Shown here one piece after another: positions 44,884 to 53,524 of a stretch of DNA of 64,000 nucleotides (the stretch's first letter is position 1; the number at the start of each line of letters is the position of its first letter). The translations under genes were made by a program, and so were the position numbers. Location of the stretch: contig NZ_LGYA01000001.1 in NCBI RefSeq assembly GCF_001273755.1, positions 235,199-299,198 on the forward strand. The letters run 5' to 3'. The DNA comes from Peribacillus butanolivorans (GTDB lineage: Bacteria; Bacillota; Bacilli; Bacillales; DSM-1321). The notes below the pieces were generated by a model. It saw only the letters and a program-made list of their open reading frames with translations, had not been told where the DNA came from and ran no database searches.

Positions 44884-46470
44884 CTAGTGATTGTCATGTG
44901 TTCTTTCCTCTACGCTTACGAAGATAGGGTTCGAATAGAACCAAAGGTCTTTATAGTTACGGTTGTTGATCTCGGCAAAACGTGATTCGTTATCCTCAAT
45001 ATCAGTCTTTGAATCGATCAGCGGCTCACCGTTGCTCGTTTCTCCAGAGACATTTTCTCCTAGATTCGTACCTCTCAAACGGAAATATTGGTCCTTACTC
45101 GCTTTGACTTTGTAAGTGATAATATGGTAACCGTCGCCATCAGTTTTCCAGTCTTTGCTTGTAAAGCGTTTAACTACTTTTGTCGTATCATTGGTGTCTT
45201 TACTGTAAGCAGGTGTTCCAGGCACAGCTTTCCCAGTTACATCACCGGAAATTAAATCCACGTGATCCACTTTAACCGAATCGCCGTTGTTGTTCTTTTT
45301 AGGGCTCTTAAATCGGATTGTAATTTTGACCATTTGTCCTTCCTTCACTTTAAGGTCCCCACCCATATCTACCTTGCTGCTGCCGCCTTTAGCTTGGAAA
45401 TCAAGTGCGTTAATCAAGTCACCAAAAACAGAGAATGATTTCCCCGACCGCATGCCGTCCAAGACGGATTGCATTGTGGAACCGTTCACCCAAGTGTAAT
45501 TTTTGGAATATTCGCCAGGCCAGTATCCGCTTGAGTAAAGGCGGTTTTCACTGATTTCGAAATGGGAGTCCGAATTGGAAAAGTTCCAGAACTGACGTCC
45601 TTCTCCAAGAAGCGCATCCCATGCACCGCCTACCTTAGCAAGCATGTAATCGGAACCACCGTAAGTTCTGTTTTCAGGCGTTGTCAGGTTTAAGCCGCCT
45701 CTGTCAGGCTCCATCTGGTTTCCGGGCATGCCTTCAAATCCGAACAAGACATCCGGTGCGATATTGTTGAAGTCGCGGAAATCAGATATGGTGTACACCT
45801 TTTTTCTCGAAGGGTGATTCAGGATGGCATAACTTGTATTCTTATAATTCTTCTCAAGCCATGCCAAGGCTGTTCGAGCATCCTGGGGTGTCTTATTGGC
45901 TCTTTGATCCTGTGCTTTCCAGATGGCTACATCCGTTGAATTGAACATCTTTTCATCCTGGTTGGTAAACAAATACTCGAATTGATTGCCAGCTTTTAAA
46001 CTTTTCGATGATCCTGCCTGATCTCCCAAAATTCCTATGCCGACATGCTCGTATGTAGGCATGTCCCATTCGAACCCCGAAAAGATAATTTTATTTTTAT
46101 ATTTGCCCTTTTTCTGCAGTTGTTTCATTTTCGGAGCTTGATATTGAATGATTCCCTGAGACAGCGGAATCGGACCGCCTGGAACCAATTGTCCTTCATC
46201 ATCCCGTGAAGACATTCTCAAATGGTCGGAAATCCCCATCCAATCCATACCATACTTGTCAAATGAGTTGTTGAGCACGTTTTCAAGGGTCTGAGACCCC
46301 TCTGCATCGTCGGACTGAGTAGTATGGGCATGATATTCCCCTTTCATCCATCTGCCTCCAGAATTTGTCTGGTTGTTTTCTTCTGCATCTTTTGCAGCGA
46401 CCGGCAGACTTTGAGAAAAGATGGCTAAGCTGAGAGCCAATACCGTGAATGATTTGAACTTATTTAACAT
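44884..46470 (-). CDS. Secreted PHP-domain phosphoesterase
   Basis: A 528-residue exported protein. The N-terminus is a Sec signal peptide (KSFTVLALSLAIFSQSLPVAA). A PHP-type metal-dependent domain follows, with GEYHAHTTQSDD, MGISDHLRMS, ILNHPSRK and FSNSDSHFEIS supplying the metal-binding His and Asp residues. A C-terminal beta-rich part (from about 360) may bind a ligand. ATG at 46470 with GGAGGTATC upstream; a frame extension to 46515 lacks a site. The role could be phosphate scavenging from an outside phosphodiester or phosphomonoester (inference). Confidence 0.82.
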   Translation of the reverse strand: MLNKFKSFTVLALSLAIFSQSLPVAAKDAEENNQTNSGGRWMKGEYHAHTTQSDDAEGSQTLENVLNNSFDKYGMDWMGISDHLRMSSRDDEGQLVPGGPIPLSQGIIQYQAPKMKQLQKKGKYKNKIIFSGFEWDMPTYEHVGIGILGDQAGSSKSLKAGNQFEYLFTNQDEKMFNSTDVAIWKAQDQRANKTPQDARTALAWLEKNYKNTSYAILNHPSRKKVYTISDFRDFNNIAPDVLFGFEGMPGNQMEPDRGGLNLTTPENRTYGGSDYMLAKVGGAWDALLGEGRQFWNFSNSDSHFEISENRLYSSGYWPGEYSKNYTWVNGSTMQSVLDGMRSGKSFSVFGDLINALDFQAKGGSSKVDMGGDLKVKEGQMVKITIRFKSPKKNNNGDSVKVDHVDLISGDVTGKAVPGTPAYSKDTNDTTKVVKRFTSKDWKTDGDGYHIITYKVKASKDQYFRLRGTNLGENVSGETSNGEPLIDSKTDIEDNESRFAEINNRNYKDLWFYSNPIFVSVEERTHDNH

Positions 46471-46861
46471 CTTTCTGATACCTCCGAAATATTGAAATAA
46501 TATTGAACAAGCCAATTTTATTGTAAAAGTATTAAGTAGCTATTTGGGGAGAGTATGGTTTTTGTAAATGAAAAGGGGAAATTTCTGGAATAATCTTTCA
46601 TTTGAGAACCTATAGAAAAAACCATATGTTTATTGACGAAATAAGGGAAAAACTCTTTAGCAGAGCCTCGGATTGTCGAGAAACCTTCGACAGCCTTTTT
46701 ATTTAACATCATTCTTTTATCCATCACGTTAAATTTAAAAGAGTATACTCCTACCATTTAATGTAATTGGATGATATAATTTTTGTGAATAAATTCACAA
46801 AAATAGAAATATCTAGTTAAAGTATTTGCTATTAACTCTTGAAAGAAAGCGAGTTGGTTAT
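46471..46861. other. Intergenic region between the PHP gene and the epimerase gene
   Basis: No convincing gene is seen; the 79-codon minus-strand frame at 46518-46757 lacks a ribosome site. GAGTATACTC (46741-46750) is a perfect 10-bp palindrome, TATAAT lies at 46775-46780, and the Fnr-like inverted repeat is listed separately. Confidence 0.5.
46780..46803. promoter_or_regulatory. CRP/Fnr-type inverted repeat upstream of the epimerase gene
   Basis: TTTTTGTGAAT and ATTCACAAAAA are perfect 11-bp arms around AA. The inner part is TGTGA-ATAAAT-TCACA, the consensus for Fnr/CRP-type proteins (TGTGA-N6-TCACA). A TATAAT lies directly before it, and the gene starts 58 bases after it. The site could therefore either repress the TATAAT promoter or activate one further down. 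Confidence 0.6.
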
Positions 46862-47758
46862 ATGAAGAAGAAAGTAGTTTTGGCTGGCGGGACTGGTTTT
46901 GTCGGTAAATACTTTGAAAATCATTTCATGAGTTTAGGATATGAGGTAAGAATAATCTCAAGACAATCTCCACATATAAGTTGGAGCAATAACGAAGGAA
47001 TAAGAGAATCGATTGAGAATTCTGATATGTTAATCAACTTGGCAGGAAAAACAGTTAACTGTCGCTACAATGCTAAGAATAAGGAAGAAATCTTACATTC
47101 ACGAACTGAAACTACTAAAATACTCGGAAATGCGATTAAACAATGTGAAAATCCTCCTTCATTATGGATAAATTCAAGTACGGCGACTATTTATAGGCAT
47201 GCTGAAGATAATCCAATGACAGAAGATGACGGTATCATCGGCTCAGGTTTCTCGGTTCATGTGGCCAAAGAGTGGGAGCGTTCTTTTTTTGAATTTCAAT
47301 TACCTGAGACAAGACAAATTGCTTTAAGAATTGCGATTGTGTTGGGCGATGATGGAGGGGTAATGACTCCTTATAAAAATTTAGTCAAATTTGGTCTAGG
47401 CGGTCATCAAGGATCGGGAAATCAAATGTTCAGTTGGATACATATAGATGATTTATTTAACATTGTCCTTTTTCTTAGAAAGAACGAGGAGTTGTGCGGA
47501 GTATTCAATTGTTCTTCGCCTCACCCAGTTACAAATCGCGAGTTAATGGCTCACTTGAGAAAAGCCATGAATAGAAAGATAGGATTGCCATGCCCAAGAC
47601 CCATGCTTGAAATGGGAGCTTTCTTTATGAGAACCGAAACTGAATTGATTTTAAAGAGTCGCTGGGTTATTCCTGAAAGAATGGTAAGGGAGGGTTACGA
47701 GTTTAAATTTGATAAACTCGATGCAGCCCTTCAACAAATACTCAAGAGTTCTAAATAA
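46862..47758 (+). CDS. TIGR01777-type NAD(P)-dependent epimerase/sugar nucleotide-like protein
   Basis: A 298-residue extended SDR protein of the TIGR01777/DUF1731 group (B. subtilis YfhF relatives). The Rossmann nucleotide loop is GGTGFVGKYF near the N-terminus. The C-terminal DUF1731 segment includes IGLPCPRPMLEMGAFFM, then LILKSRWVIPERMV. Further marks are NLAGKTVNCRYNAKNK and FSWIHIDD. I used the ATG at 46862; TTG at 46826 has no ribosome site, although the one before 46862 is also weak. Substrate unknown. A Fnr-like box upstream suggests control by oxygen or a similar signal. Confidence 0.85.
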   Translation: MKKKVVLAGGTGFVGKYFENHFMSLGYEVRIISRQSPHISWSNNEGIRESIENSDMLINLAGKTVNCRYNAKNKEEILHSRTETTKILGNAIKQCENPPSLWINSSTATIYRHAEDNPMTEDDGIIGSGFSVHVAKEWERSFFEFQLPETRQIALRIAIVLGDDGGVMTPYKNLVKFGLGGHQGSGNQMFSWIHIDDLFNIVLFLRKNEELCGVFNCSSPHPVTNRELMAHLRKAMNRKIGLPCPRPMLEMGAFFMRTETELILKSRWVIPERMVREGYEFKFDKLDAALQQILKSSK

Positions 47759-47831
47759 GGGTATAAAACACTAGAGAGTGATTTGCTATAATAATAGATA
47801 AAAAGATTATTGATGAAGGGGAATCCGTATT

Positions 47832-49019
47832 ATGAATATTACTCCATCTGAAAAAGTCGGAAGATTCACAACAGGAATTTTTTCGGAGTTGGCGACTCGT
47901 AAGCAGGATGCGATGAAGCGCGGGATAGATGTTATCGATTTGAGCGTTGGTAGTCCTGATTTGCCACCGCCTGCATTTGTAGTGGATACGCTGGTAAAAT
48001 ATGCACAGGATACAAACTCATACGGTTATACGCTGAAAGGTACAACTGAATTCCATGAGGCTGTTTGCTATTTTTATCGGCAGCGTTACGGGGTAGAGCT
48101 TGATTCAGATAAAGAGGTCCTTCAACTGATGGGCTCACAAGATGGGCTTGCACACTTGGCAACAGCGATGATTAATCCGGGCGATTATGTGTTAGTACCA
48201 GATCCGGGATATCCAATTTACGAAGCAAGTGTAAAACTCGCGGGAGGTAACATTTATCCGATGCCGCTTACTGCCGAGAATAAATTTCTGCCACAGCTCA
48301 ATCAAATCCCAGTGGAAATATTGAACAAAACGAAAATGATGATCATCAGTTACCCTGGAAATCCAGTCACTGCACTTGCTGATGAAGCTTTTTTTTCAGA
48401 GGTTATTTCGTTTGCTAAAAAGAATGAGATTCTGGTTGTTCACGATTTTGCTTACTCTGAGTTAATTTTTGATGATCATCCTCAGATTAGCTTTATGTCT
48501 ATTCCGGGTGCTAAGGAGGTTGGGATTGAATTTAATTCGCTATCGAAAACGTTCAATATGGCAGGCTGTCGTATTGGATATGTGGTCGGCAATCATGATG
48601 CGTTACATATCTTAGGTACATTGAAATCACACATCGATTATGGAGTTTTTTATCCGATTCAAAAAGCTGCAGAAATGGCGCTTACATCCAACCTTTCGCT
48701 GCTGTCCGATCAGGTTAAGGAATACGAGGCCCGTCGGGATGCCTTGATAACAGGTCTTGCAAAAGGAGGATGGCATGTACCTAAATCCTCAGCTACCATG
48801 TTTATTTGGGCTCAAATTCCTGCTGGTTGGAAGTCACGCGATTTTGCTTATGAATTGATTGAAAAAGCGGGGGTTACGGTCGTCCCTGGGGATGCTTTTG
48901 GAGAACAAGGCGAAGGGTATGTTCGAATGGCCTTGGTCCAACCGGCTGAGAGATTGACAGAAGCTGCAGAAAAGATTCAATTGTTTCTGGAAGAATATCA
49001 AAAAGTGATTCAGGATTGA
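47832..49019 (+). CDS. Class I PLP-dependent aminotransferase (LL-diaminopimelate aminotransferase-like)
   Basis: A 395-residue fold-type I aminotransferase. PLP is held by Lys239 in NSLSKTFNMAGCRIGY; other marks are GSQDGLAHLA, PDPGYPIYEA, YPGNPVTA and HDFAYSELIF. It belongs to the branch containing DapL-like and aspartate/alanine aminotransferases. Substrate specificity cannot be told by eye. GAAGGGG precedes the ATG. It follows the epimerase gene by 73 bases, which may or may not be one operon, and is closed by a terminator. Confidence 0.85.
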   Translation: MNITPSEKVGRFTTGIFSELATRKQDAMKRGIDVIDLSVGSPDLPPPAFVVDTLVKYAQDTNSYGYTLKGTTEFHEAVCYFYRQRYGVELDSDKEVLQLMGSQDGLAHLATAMINPGDYVLVPDPGYPIYEASVKLAGGNIYPMPLTAENKFLPQLNQIPVEILNKTKMMIISYPGNPVTALADEAFFSEVISFAKKNEILVVHDFAYSELIFDDHPQISFMSIPGAKEVGIEFNSLSKTFNMAGCRIGYVVGNHDALHILGTLKSHIDYGVFYPIQKAAEMALTSNLSLLSDQVKEYEARRDALITGLAKGGWHVPKSSATMFIWAQIPAGWKSRDFAYELIEKAGVTVVPGDAFGEQGEGYVRMALVQPAERLTEAAEKIQLFLEEYQKVIQD

Positions 49020-49036
49020 ATATGAAAAGTAAACGG

Positions 49037-49069
49037 AAAGAGTGCAGAGGTAAGCCGCACTCTTTTTTT
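49037..49069 (+). terminator. Terminator of the aminotransferase gene
   Basis: Stem AAAGAGTGC (49037-49045)/GCACTCTTT (49057-49065) with T7. Confidence 0.88.
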
Positions 49070-49084
49070 GCAGGTCCTTCTCAT

Positions 49085-49327
49085 TCAATTCTTTTTTGCG
49101 ACTTTATTCAAAATGAAATAGGCTGATATAGCAGATAAAACAGCAATTATTAATGTAGGTATTTGTGAACTTTGAACAAAAATCACTTCTTGTGAAAGTG
49201 TATTACTCATGCCCAATGACTCTGAAAAATCAGGGGTATATGTAGCAGTTAGAAATAGTCCAGATGAAATTTGCAATAAGGTAAATAACAATAAGAAACT
49301 AATAGTGAAAATTAGATACTTTTTCAT
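49085..49327 (-). CDS. Small membrane protein (80 aa)
   Basis: An 80-residue protein with two membrane helices (about 5-24 and 55-74) and a polar loop outside. ATG at 49327 with GGAGGTGT upstream. Family not recognised. It stands alone, convergent with the aminotransferase gene. Confidence 0.55.
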   Translation of the reverse strand: MKKYLIFTISFLLLFTLLQISSGLFLTATYTPDFSESLGMSNTLSQEVIFVQSSQIPTLIIAVLSAISAYFILNKVAKKN

Positions 49328-49410
49328 TTTACACCTCCTCATTTAATTACGAGTATAGCGTACAAAAGTTTCGTTTAATTTTACACTTTTCTGGAAAATG
49401 TGAAATGGTG

Positions 49411-49688
49411 CATTTTCATTAGATTTCTAAAGCCATTCGTTTGGTTCTTTGCTTGTGTCTTAAAATCCTCATCAAACTTTTCAAAACGTTTAAATCCTTT
49501 AGCTTTATAGTAAATTTCTCCGACTTAGTTTCCTATTTCAACATCGGCAATACCTTGCGATAACCCTTGTAATTCTTGGATTAGCCTCTGTAAAAGCTTC
49601 TTACCAATTCCCTTTCCTTATGATATTTTATTCACTCATTCTTACTCTATCTAGTGGGATGAAATCCTGCGAATAAGCGAGCATTCGT
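49411..49688 (-). pseudogene. Decayed GNAT acetyltransferase gene
   Basis: On the minus strand, pieces give RMLAYSQDFIPLDRVRMSE, then a stop and frameshift, then GKGIGKKLLQRLIQELQ, a further stop at VEIGN*, and VGEIYYKAKGFKRFEKFDED, ending NGFRNLMKMH. The order and the acetyl-CoA loop GKGIGKK are those of a GNAT acetyltransferase. At least two stops and one frameshift show it is no longer functional. Confidence 0.75.
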
Positions 49689-49732
49689 AAGAAATACTTA
49701 ATTAACTGAGGGAGTTCAACAAGAAGAATGCA

Positions 49733-49762
49733 AAAAAGACCGCCTATACTGGCGATCTTTCG
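49733..49762 (-). terminator. Terminator of the doxX gene
   Basis: AAAGATCGCC and GGCGGTCTTT (minus strand) pair with one G-T, followed by TTTTG. Confidence 0.78.
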
Positions 49763-49780
49763 AATCTACGTATTAAAAAA

Positions 49781-50290
49781 CTAAGCAGCATTTTGTATCG
49801 CTCTTGTTTTTTTAGCAAATAGTTTTTCTTTAAGAGGTGGAGTAATCAAACCATCTACCCCATATCTTCCTGCATTCATAGCAGAAACTAGGATAAACAT
49901 TGACAATAAAACAAGTTGTGGGTTTGTACTTGTAGTACCACTAAACATATAAGAAAAGTTCATCGCTATTCCAAAAAACACTGCTGTTTTTGTAAAACAA
50001 CCGATTAATAAACCTACACCTACAAATAGTTCTCCCCAAGGTACTAAGAGGTTAAATACCTCTATATTAGGAATCGCTATATTTTTTAGAAATACCACCC
50101 ACCATTCTTGAACAGCCGGGTGTTCTCCGGTTGAGTTAGCTAAAGCACCCTGTAAAAAGCCAGAAGCATCAAACTGTCCACTTGCTATCTTCCCCCAACC
50201 AGCCATAATCCACGTATATCCGATATATACACGTAATACAGCTAAGAGTATAGAAATGTTTTTGTTTTGTCTTAGAGCATCAATCATCAT
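49781..50290 (-). CDS. DoxX family membrane protein
   Basis: A 169-residue DoxX/DoxD-like protein with four membrane helices. The opening LRVYIGYTWIMAGWGKIASG and the WGELFVGVGLLIGCFTKTAVFFG segment are typical. ATG at 50290 with GGAGG 5 bases away; a longer frame to 50365 has none. Family members act in thiosulfate or quinone redox and in stress protection (MhqP, CatD in Bacillus). A good Fur box lies upstream, so iron-dependent control is likely. Confidence 0.8.
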   Translation of the reverse strand: MMIDALRQNKNISILLAVLRVYIGYTWIMAGWGKIASGQFDASGFLQGALANSTGEHPAVQEWWVVFLKNIAIPNIEVFNLLVPWGELFVGVGLLIGCFTKTAVFFGIAMNFSYMFSGTTSTNPQLVLLSMFILVSAMNAGRYGVDGLITPPLKEKLFAKKTRAIQNAA

Positions 50291-50344
50291 GTTTTCCTCC
50301 AGTATTTCAAAATAATAAGTACTAAGGAATATAATAACATCACC

Positions 50345-50363
50345 GAAAATGATTTTCATTATC
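50345..50363. promoter_or_regulatory. Fur box upstream of doxX
   Basis: GAAAATGATTTTCATTATC matches the 19-bp Fur consensus GATAATGATAATCATTATC at 16 of 19 positions and lies 55 bases before the doxX start, where the minus-strand promoter should be. Confidence 0.7.
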
Positions 50364-50737
50364 AATTATATTAAAAATGTATTAAGAATATATAATGAAC
50401 CTCCTTCTACAATCGGAAGTAAATCTGAGGATTCAGTAAGACACTTATTATTCAAAAATGGTATTGATCCAATTGTTGAAGTTAGTCTCAGTAAACAGCA
50501 ATTTATTGGAGTTCTCTATTGAAATTACCATCAGACGATCCCAATTTCGAAGCTAGCTAATATTATTGTTATTTAACCACTCAATCCCGAAAAATAACGC
50601 TATGTGAATATTAAACCACCTTACAAAAATATGACAAAATTGTAAGATGTGAACCTTAAACTGTTAGGTTAATCGATGGCGATTTATCTCTCCCTCTTTT
50701 AAGATTTAAGAAAAAGAGGAAAAAAAGGTGGTATGAA
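50364..50737. other. Intergenic region with a gene fragment
   Basis: From about 50394 to 50522 one plus frame reads NEPPSTIGSKSEDSVRHLLF, then KNGIDPIVEVSLSKQQFIGVLY and a stop. It looks like the C-terminus of a lost gene, but no family is recognised and there is no start. The remaining bases should hold the bcrC promoter; AACCTTA-AACTG-TTAGGTT (about 50651-50671) is a short inverted repeat there. Confidence 0.45.
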
Positions 50738-51352
50738 ATGAGTTTTTTAGAACTGAATATTAATTTATTTAGAATGATTAATGACTTAGGGAAACAATAC
50801 ACATACTTAAACCCTGCTATGATTTTCATTGCTGAGTATATGGTATTTTTCTTAGCTTTTGGTGTTATTGTAATTTGGTTTACTCAAAATAAAAAGAGTA
50901 GAATGATGGTTTTTTGTGCAACCATTACTTTTGTTTTTGCTGAAATAATCGGGAAGATAGCAGGAGAATTTTATTCCAATAATCAACCATTTGCTGAGTT
51001 GACAAATGTTAATAAATTAATTGAAAAAGCAGTTGATAATTCTTTTCCAAGCGACCATACAATATTGTTTTTCTCATTTTGTGTATCCTTTTGGATGTTC
51101 AAAAGAGGATGGTGGTTTTTATGGATCATACCGGCTTTCCTTGTTGGTTTTTCTCGTATTTGGGTCGGTGTCCACTATCCAGCAGATGTTCTAGCAGGAG
51201 CTATTATAAGCATCATTTCAGGCTCAATTGTTTACCTTATTGTTCCTAAGTTACGCTTGACTCTGAAATTATTAGGGATTTATGAGAAATGCGAACAATT
51301 GGTTATATCTCCTTTAACTAAATCGAAGGGGAAAAAATCAAAGGATTTTTAA
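50738..51352 (+). CDS. bcrC: Undecaprenyl-diphosphatase BcrC (PAP2 family)
   Basis: A 204-residue membrane phosphatase with about five helices. The PAP2 motifs are K73 with NNQPFAEL (C1), SFPSDHT at 102-108 (C2) and SRIWVGVHYPADVLAG at 139-154 (C3, catalytic His146 and Asp150). BcrC recycles the peptidoglycan lipid carrier from its diphosphate form at the outer membrane face and gives bacitracin tolerance. It starts with ATG after AAAAGGTGG. Single gene, terminator follows. It complements the BceAB-type system at 35 kb in defence against cell-wall antibiotics. Confidence 0.88.
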   Translation: MSFLELNINLFRMINDLGKQYTYLNPAMIFIAEYMVFFLAFGVIVIWFTQNKKSRMMVFCATITFVFAEIIGKIAGEFYSNNQPFAELTNVNKLIEKAVDNSFPSDHTILFFSFCVSFWMFKRGWWFLWIIPAFLVGFSRIWVGVHYPADVLAGAIISIISGSIVYLIVPKLRLTLKLLGIYEKCEQLVISPLTKSKGKKSKDF

Positions 51353-51418
51353 GAAATAATAACATTAAAAATTTAAAATTTATGAATAAGTTTCAACTAA
51401 CAGGTGCTTTACTTCAAT

Positions 51419-51446
51419 AAGAGAGTTGCTTCGGCAGCTCTTTTTC
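51419..51446 (+). terminator. Terminator of bcrC
   Basis: Stem AAGAGAGTTGC with GCAGCTCTTTTT around a TTCG tetraloop, then T-tract. Confidence 0.85.
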
Positions 51447-51527
51447 TAATATCACGAACAGGGCAGGTTAGTGAAAGGTGATATTATAAATATAGATGAG
51501 ATTTTAAAGTAAAGGAGACTTATTGTT

Positions 51528-52516
51528 GTGGAAGCAAAATGTATTAAATTCTATGAATTCGGAAGCCCGCAAAACGTATTGAAAGTTGAAAGTAAAAACA
51601 TTCAACGACCTGCTAATGGAGAAATCCTTGTGCGTATGAAAGTTCGCCCTATTAACCCATCTGACTTGCTACCAATTCGTGGGGTATATGCTCATCGAAT
51701 CCCTTTACCTTCCATTCCTGGCTATAAGGGGTAGGTATTGTAGAAGAGGTGGGTCCTTCAGTTTCTCAAGAACTAATAGGTAAGCGTGTTCTGCCTCTGT
51801 GTGGTGAAGGAACTTGGCAAGAATATGTTAGAACATCTGCGGAGTTGGCAGTTCCTATACCTCGTTCCATTGAGGATTATATTGCAGCACAATTATATAT
51901 AAATCCGATAACAGCTTGGCTTACCTGTACAGAAGTATTAGCATTGAAACCGGATGATGTATTAATCGTGAATGCTTGCGGATCTTCTATTGGTCGTATC
52001 TTTACTCAGTTATCCAAGATTCTCGGTTTTCAATTGATTGCTGTAACAAGAAACAATAAATATACGGAAGAACTACTTAAACTTGGAGCTTCTTATGTAA
52101 TCAATACTTCGGATAGATCATTACATAATACCGTGATGGAATTAACGAATGGGCGTGGAGCAAAAGCTGCTATTGATTCTGTGGGTGGAACAGATGGTTC
52201 AGAGTTAGCTTTTTGTGTTCAACCAAATGGAATGTTATTAACTATTGGGCTTTTATCAGGAAAGCCTGTAAATTGGGCGGAAATTTCAAATAGGACAAAA
52301 GTGAATGTTAAAATGTTTCATCTTCGGCATTGGAATCAACAGGTATCAGTACAAACTTGGCAAGAAACTTTTAACCTTTTGATAAATTTTATAAACGATA
52401 AAAGGTTGAGGTTTATGGTGCCAGACTCTCACTATGACTTACAGGAGGTACAGGAAGCTATTCGTGTAACAGAATCCCCTATGAGTAATAGAGGGAAGAT
52501 TTTTTTATCCAGTTAG
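51528..52516 (+). pseudogene. Frameshifted zinc-type/MECR-like quinone or enoyl reductase
   Basis: Two frames together encode one medium-chain reductase of about 330 residues related to mitochondrial-type enoyl reductase and quinone reductase. The first frame reads IKFYEFGSPQNVLKVE to IPLPSIPGYKG and then stops (TAG). The second carries on directly with GIVEEVGPSVSQELIGKRVLPL, the cofactor domain (VNACGSSIGRIFTQLSKILGFQLIAVT) and the end MSNRGKIFLSS. The expected join is YKGVGIVEEV, which needs one more G in the run GGGG at 51729-51732. GTG start after GGAGA. It is either a real pseudogene or a sequence error in a homopolymer. Confidence 0.85.
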
Positions 52517-52561
52517 CTACTAATTTTTCTTCTTCGACTAAAAAGTCAGGCGTTTTTTATA

Positions 52562-52759
52562 ATGAGATTGTTGTTTGAAAAAATGAAACAAAGAAGTTTT
52601 ACTTTTGCTTTTCTCATTCGTAATTTTTATTTTAAGTCAGTCGAGTATATCACGGATATAGACCTAATTTGGTTATTTATCAATGTTGCAATTGTGATGA
52701 TTGTTCTTGGGTCTTCTTTATATACTGAACGTCAAAGAAACAGAAAAAGTGACAAGTGA
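52562..52759 (+). CDS. Uncertain small membrane protein (65 aa)
   Basis: A 65-residue frame with one hydrophobic helix (LIWLFINVAIVMIVLGSSLY) and basic ends. No ribosome site is clear and the first 30 residues look random. It may be spurious or a fragment. Confidence 0.25.
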   Translation: MRLLFEKMKQRSFTFAFLIRNFYFKSVEYITDIDLIWLFINVAIVMIVLGSSLYTERQRNRKSDK

Positions 52760-52853
52760 ATTCCAGTTCTTGTTAACTAACGGGGGCGTACGTTCATAAA
52801 GAAGTGTGGAAAATCAAACTTTTTTATAAAAGTAACATTAAATTGAATTTGTT

Positions 52854-52896
52854 AAGAGCATGTTTTTGGCCAGTCTTTTTCAAAACATGCTCTTTT
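52854..52896 (+). terminator. Rho-independent terminator
   Basis: Stem AAGAGCATGTTTT (52854-52866)/AAAACATGCTCTT (52882-52894), followed by TTCTTTT. Confidence 0.8.
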
Positions 52897-53038
52897 CTTT
52901 TGGATATACTTTCTAGCATATAGCGATATATTAATTTCATAGAATTCCCGAACGCTAGAAGGACAAGCTACATAAAATATAGCAAGTCCGTACTATTTAT
53001 GAATTGAAGTGGACTTAATATAAATAAGGGGCATAGCA

Positions 53039-53311
53039 ATGATCAACTGGAAAGTGCGTTTTAAAAATCCGACGTTTATTTTTACAGTTCTTCTCCCTGG
53101 GCTTTTAATATTAACGCAAATGGTTGCAGCGTTCATTAATAACTTTATCCACCCGATTGGTTTTACCATTACCGATGATGCGCTGAATGGGGCGATGGGG
53201 ATTATTAACTTTATTGCGCTTACATTCTTTGGGGTCGGCGGTGTGGTTGATCATACTACTAAAGGTTTAAGCGACAGTGATGAGGCTCGAAAATATGAGG
53301 AACCTAAGTAA
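53039..53311 (+). CDS. Phage holin, phi-LC3 family
   Basis: A 90-residue holin of the phi LC3 type: INWKVRFKNPTFIFTVLLPGLLILTQM, a short loop, then a second membrane helix and the end GGVVDHTTKGLSDSDEA, typical of the family. Holins make pores that let phage endolysins out. No other phage lysis or structural genes lie next to it; a terminator and then an NlpC/P60 gene follow. It is likely a domesticated or leftover phage gene. Confidence 0.82.
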   Translation: MINWKVRFKNPTFIFTVLLPGLLILTQMVAAFINNFIHPIGFTITDDALNGAMGIINFIALTFFGVGGVVDHTTKGLSDSDEARKYEEPK

Positions 53312-53346
53312 TTGGACGAACCTTTTTCTACTAAAAATATAGAAGA

Positions 53347-53402
53347 AACCAGATGTCACCGTTTATTTTATGTAACGGAACATGTGGTTTTTTTGTTTTT
53401 TA
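53347..53402 (+). terminator. Terminator of the holin gene
   Basis: Long imperfect stem AACCAGATGTCACCGTT with AACGGAACATGTGGTT, then TTTTTTGTTTTTT. Confidence 0.8.
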
Positions 53403-53524
53403 TATAGAGAATTTATGGTGAATAAACGAAGATGGTAGAAATAAAAAAGGATTTTAGGAATCAAATCAAAACTTCATCATATATTTAAAATTGTGTTTCA
53501 TTTACAGATTGGGGAGGAAAAAGA

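Noticed and set aside
46518-46757. 79-codon minus-strand open frame
   Set aside because: No ribosome site; the text is not protein-like, although an old transposon end is possible.
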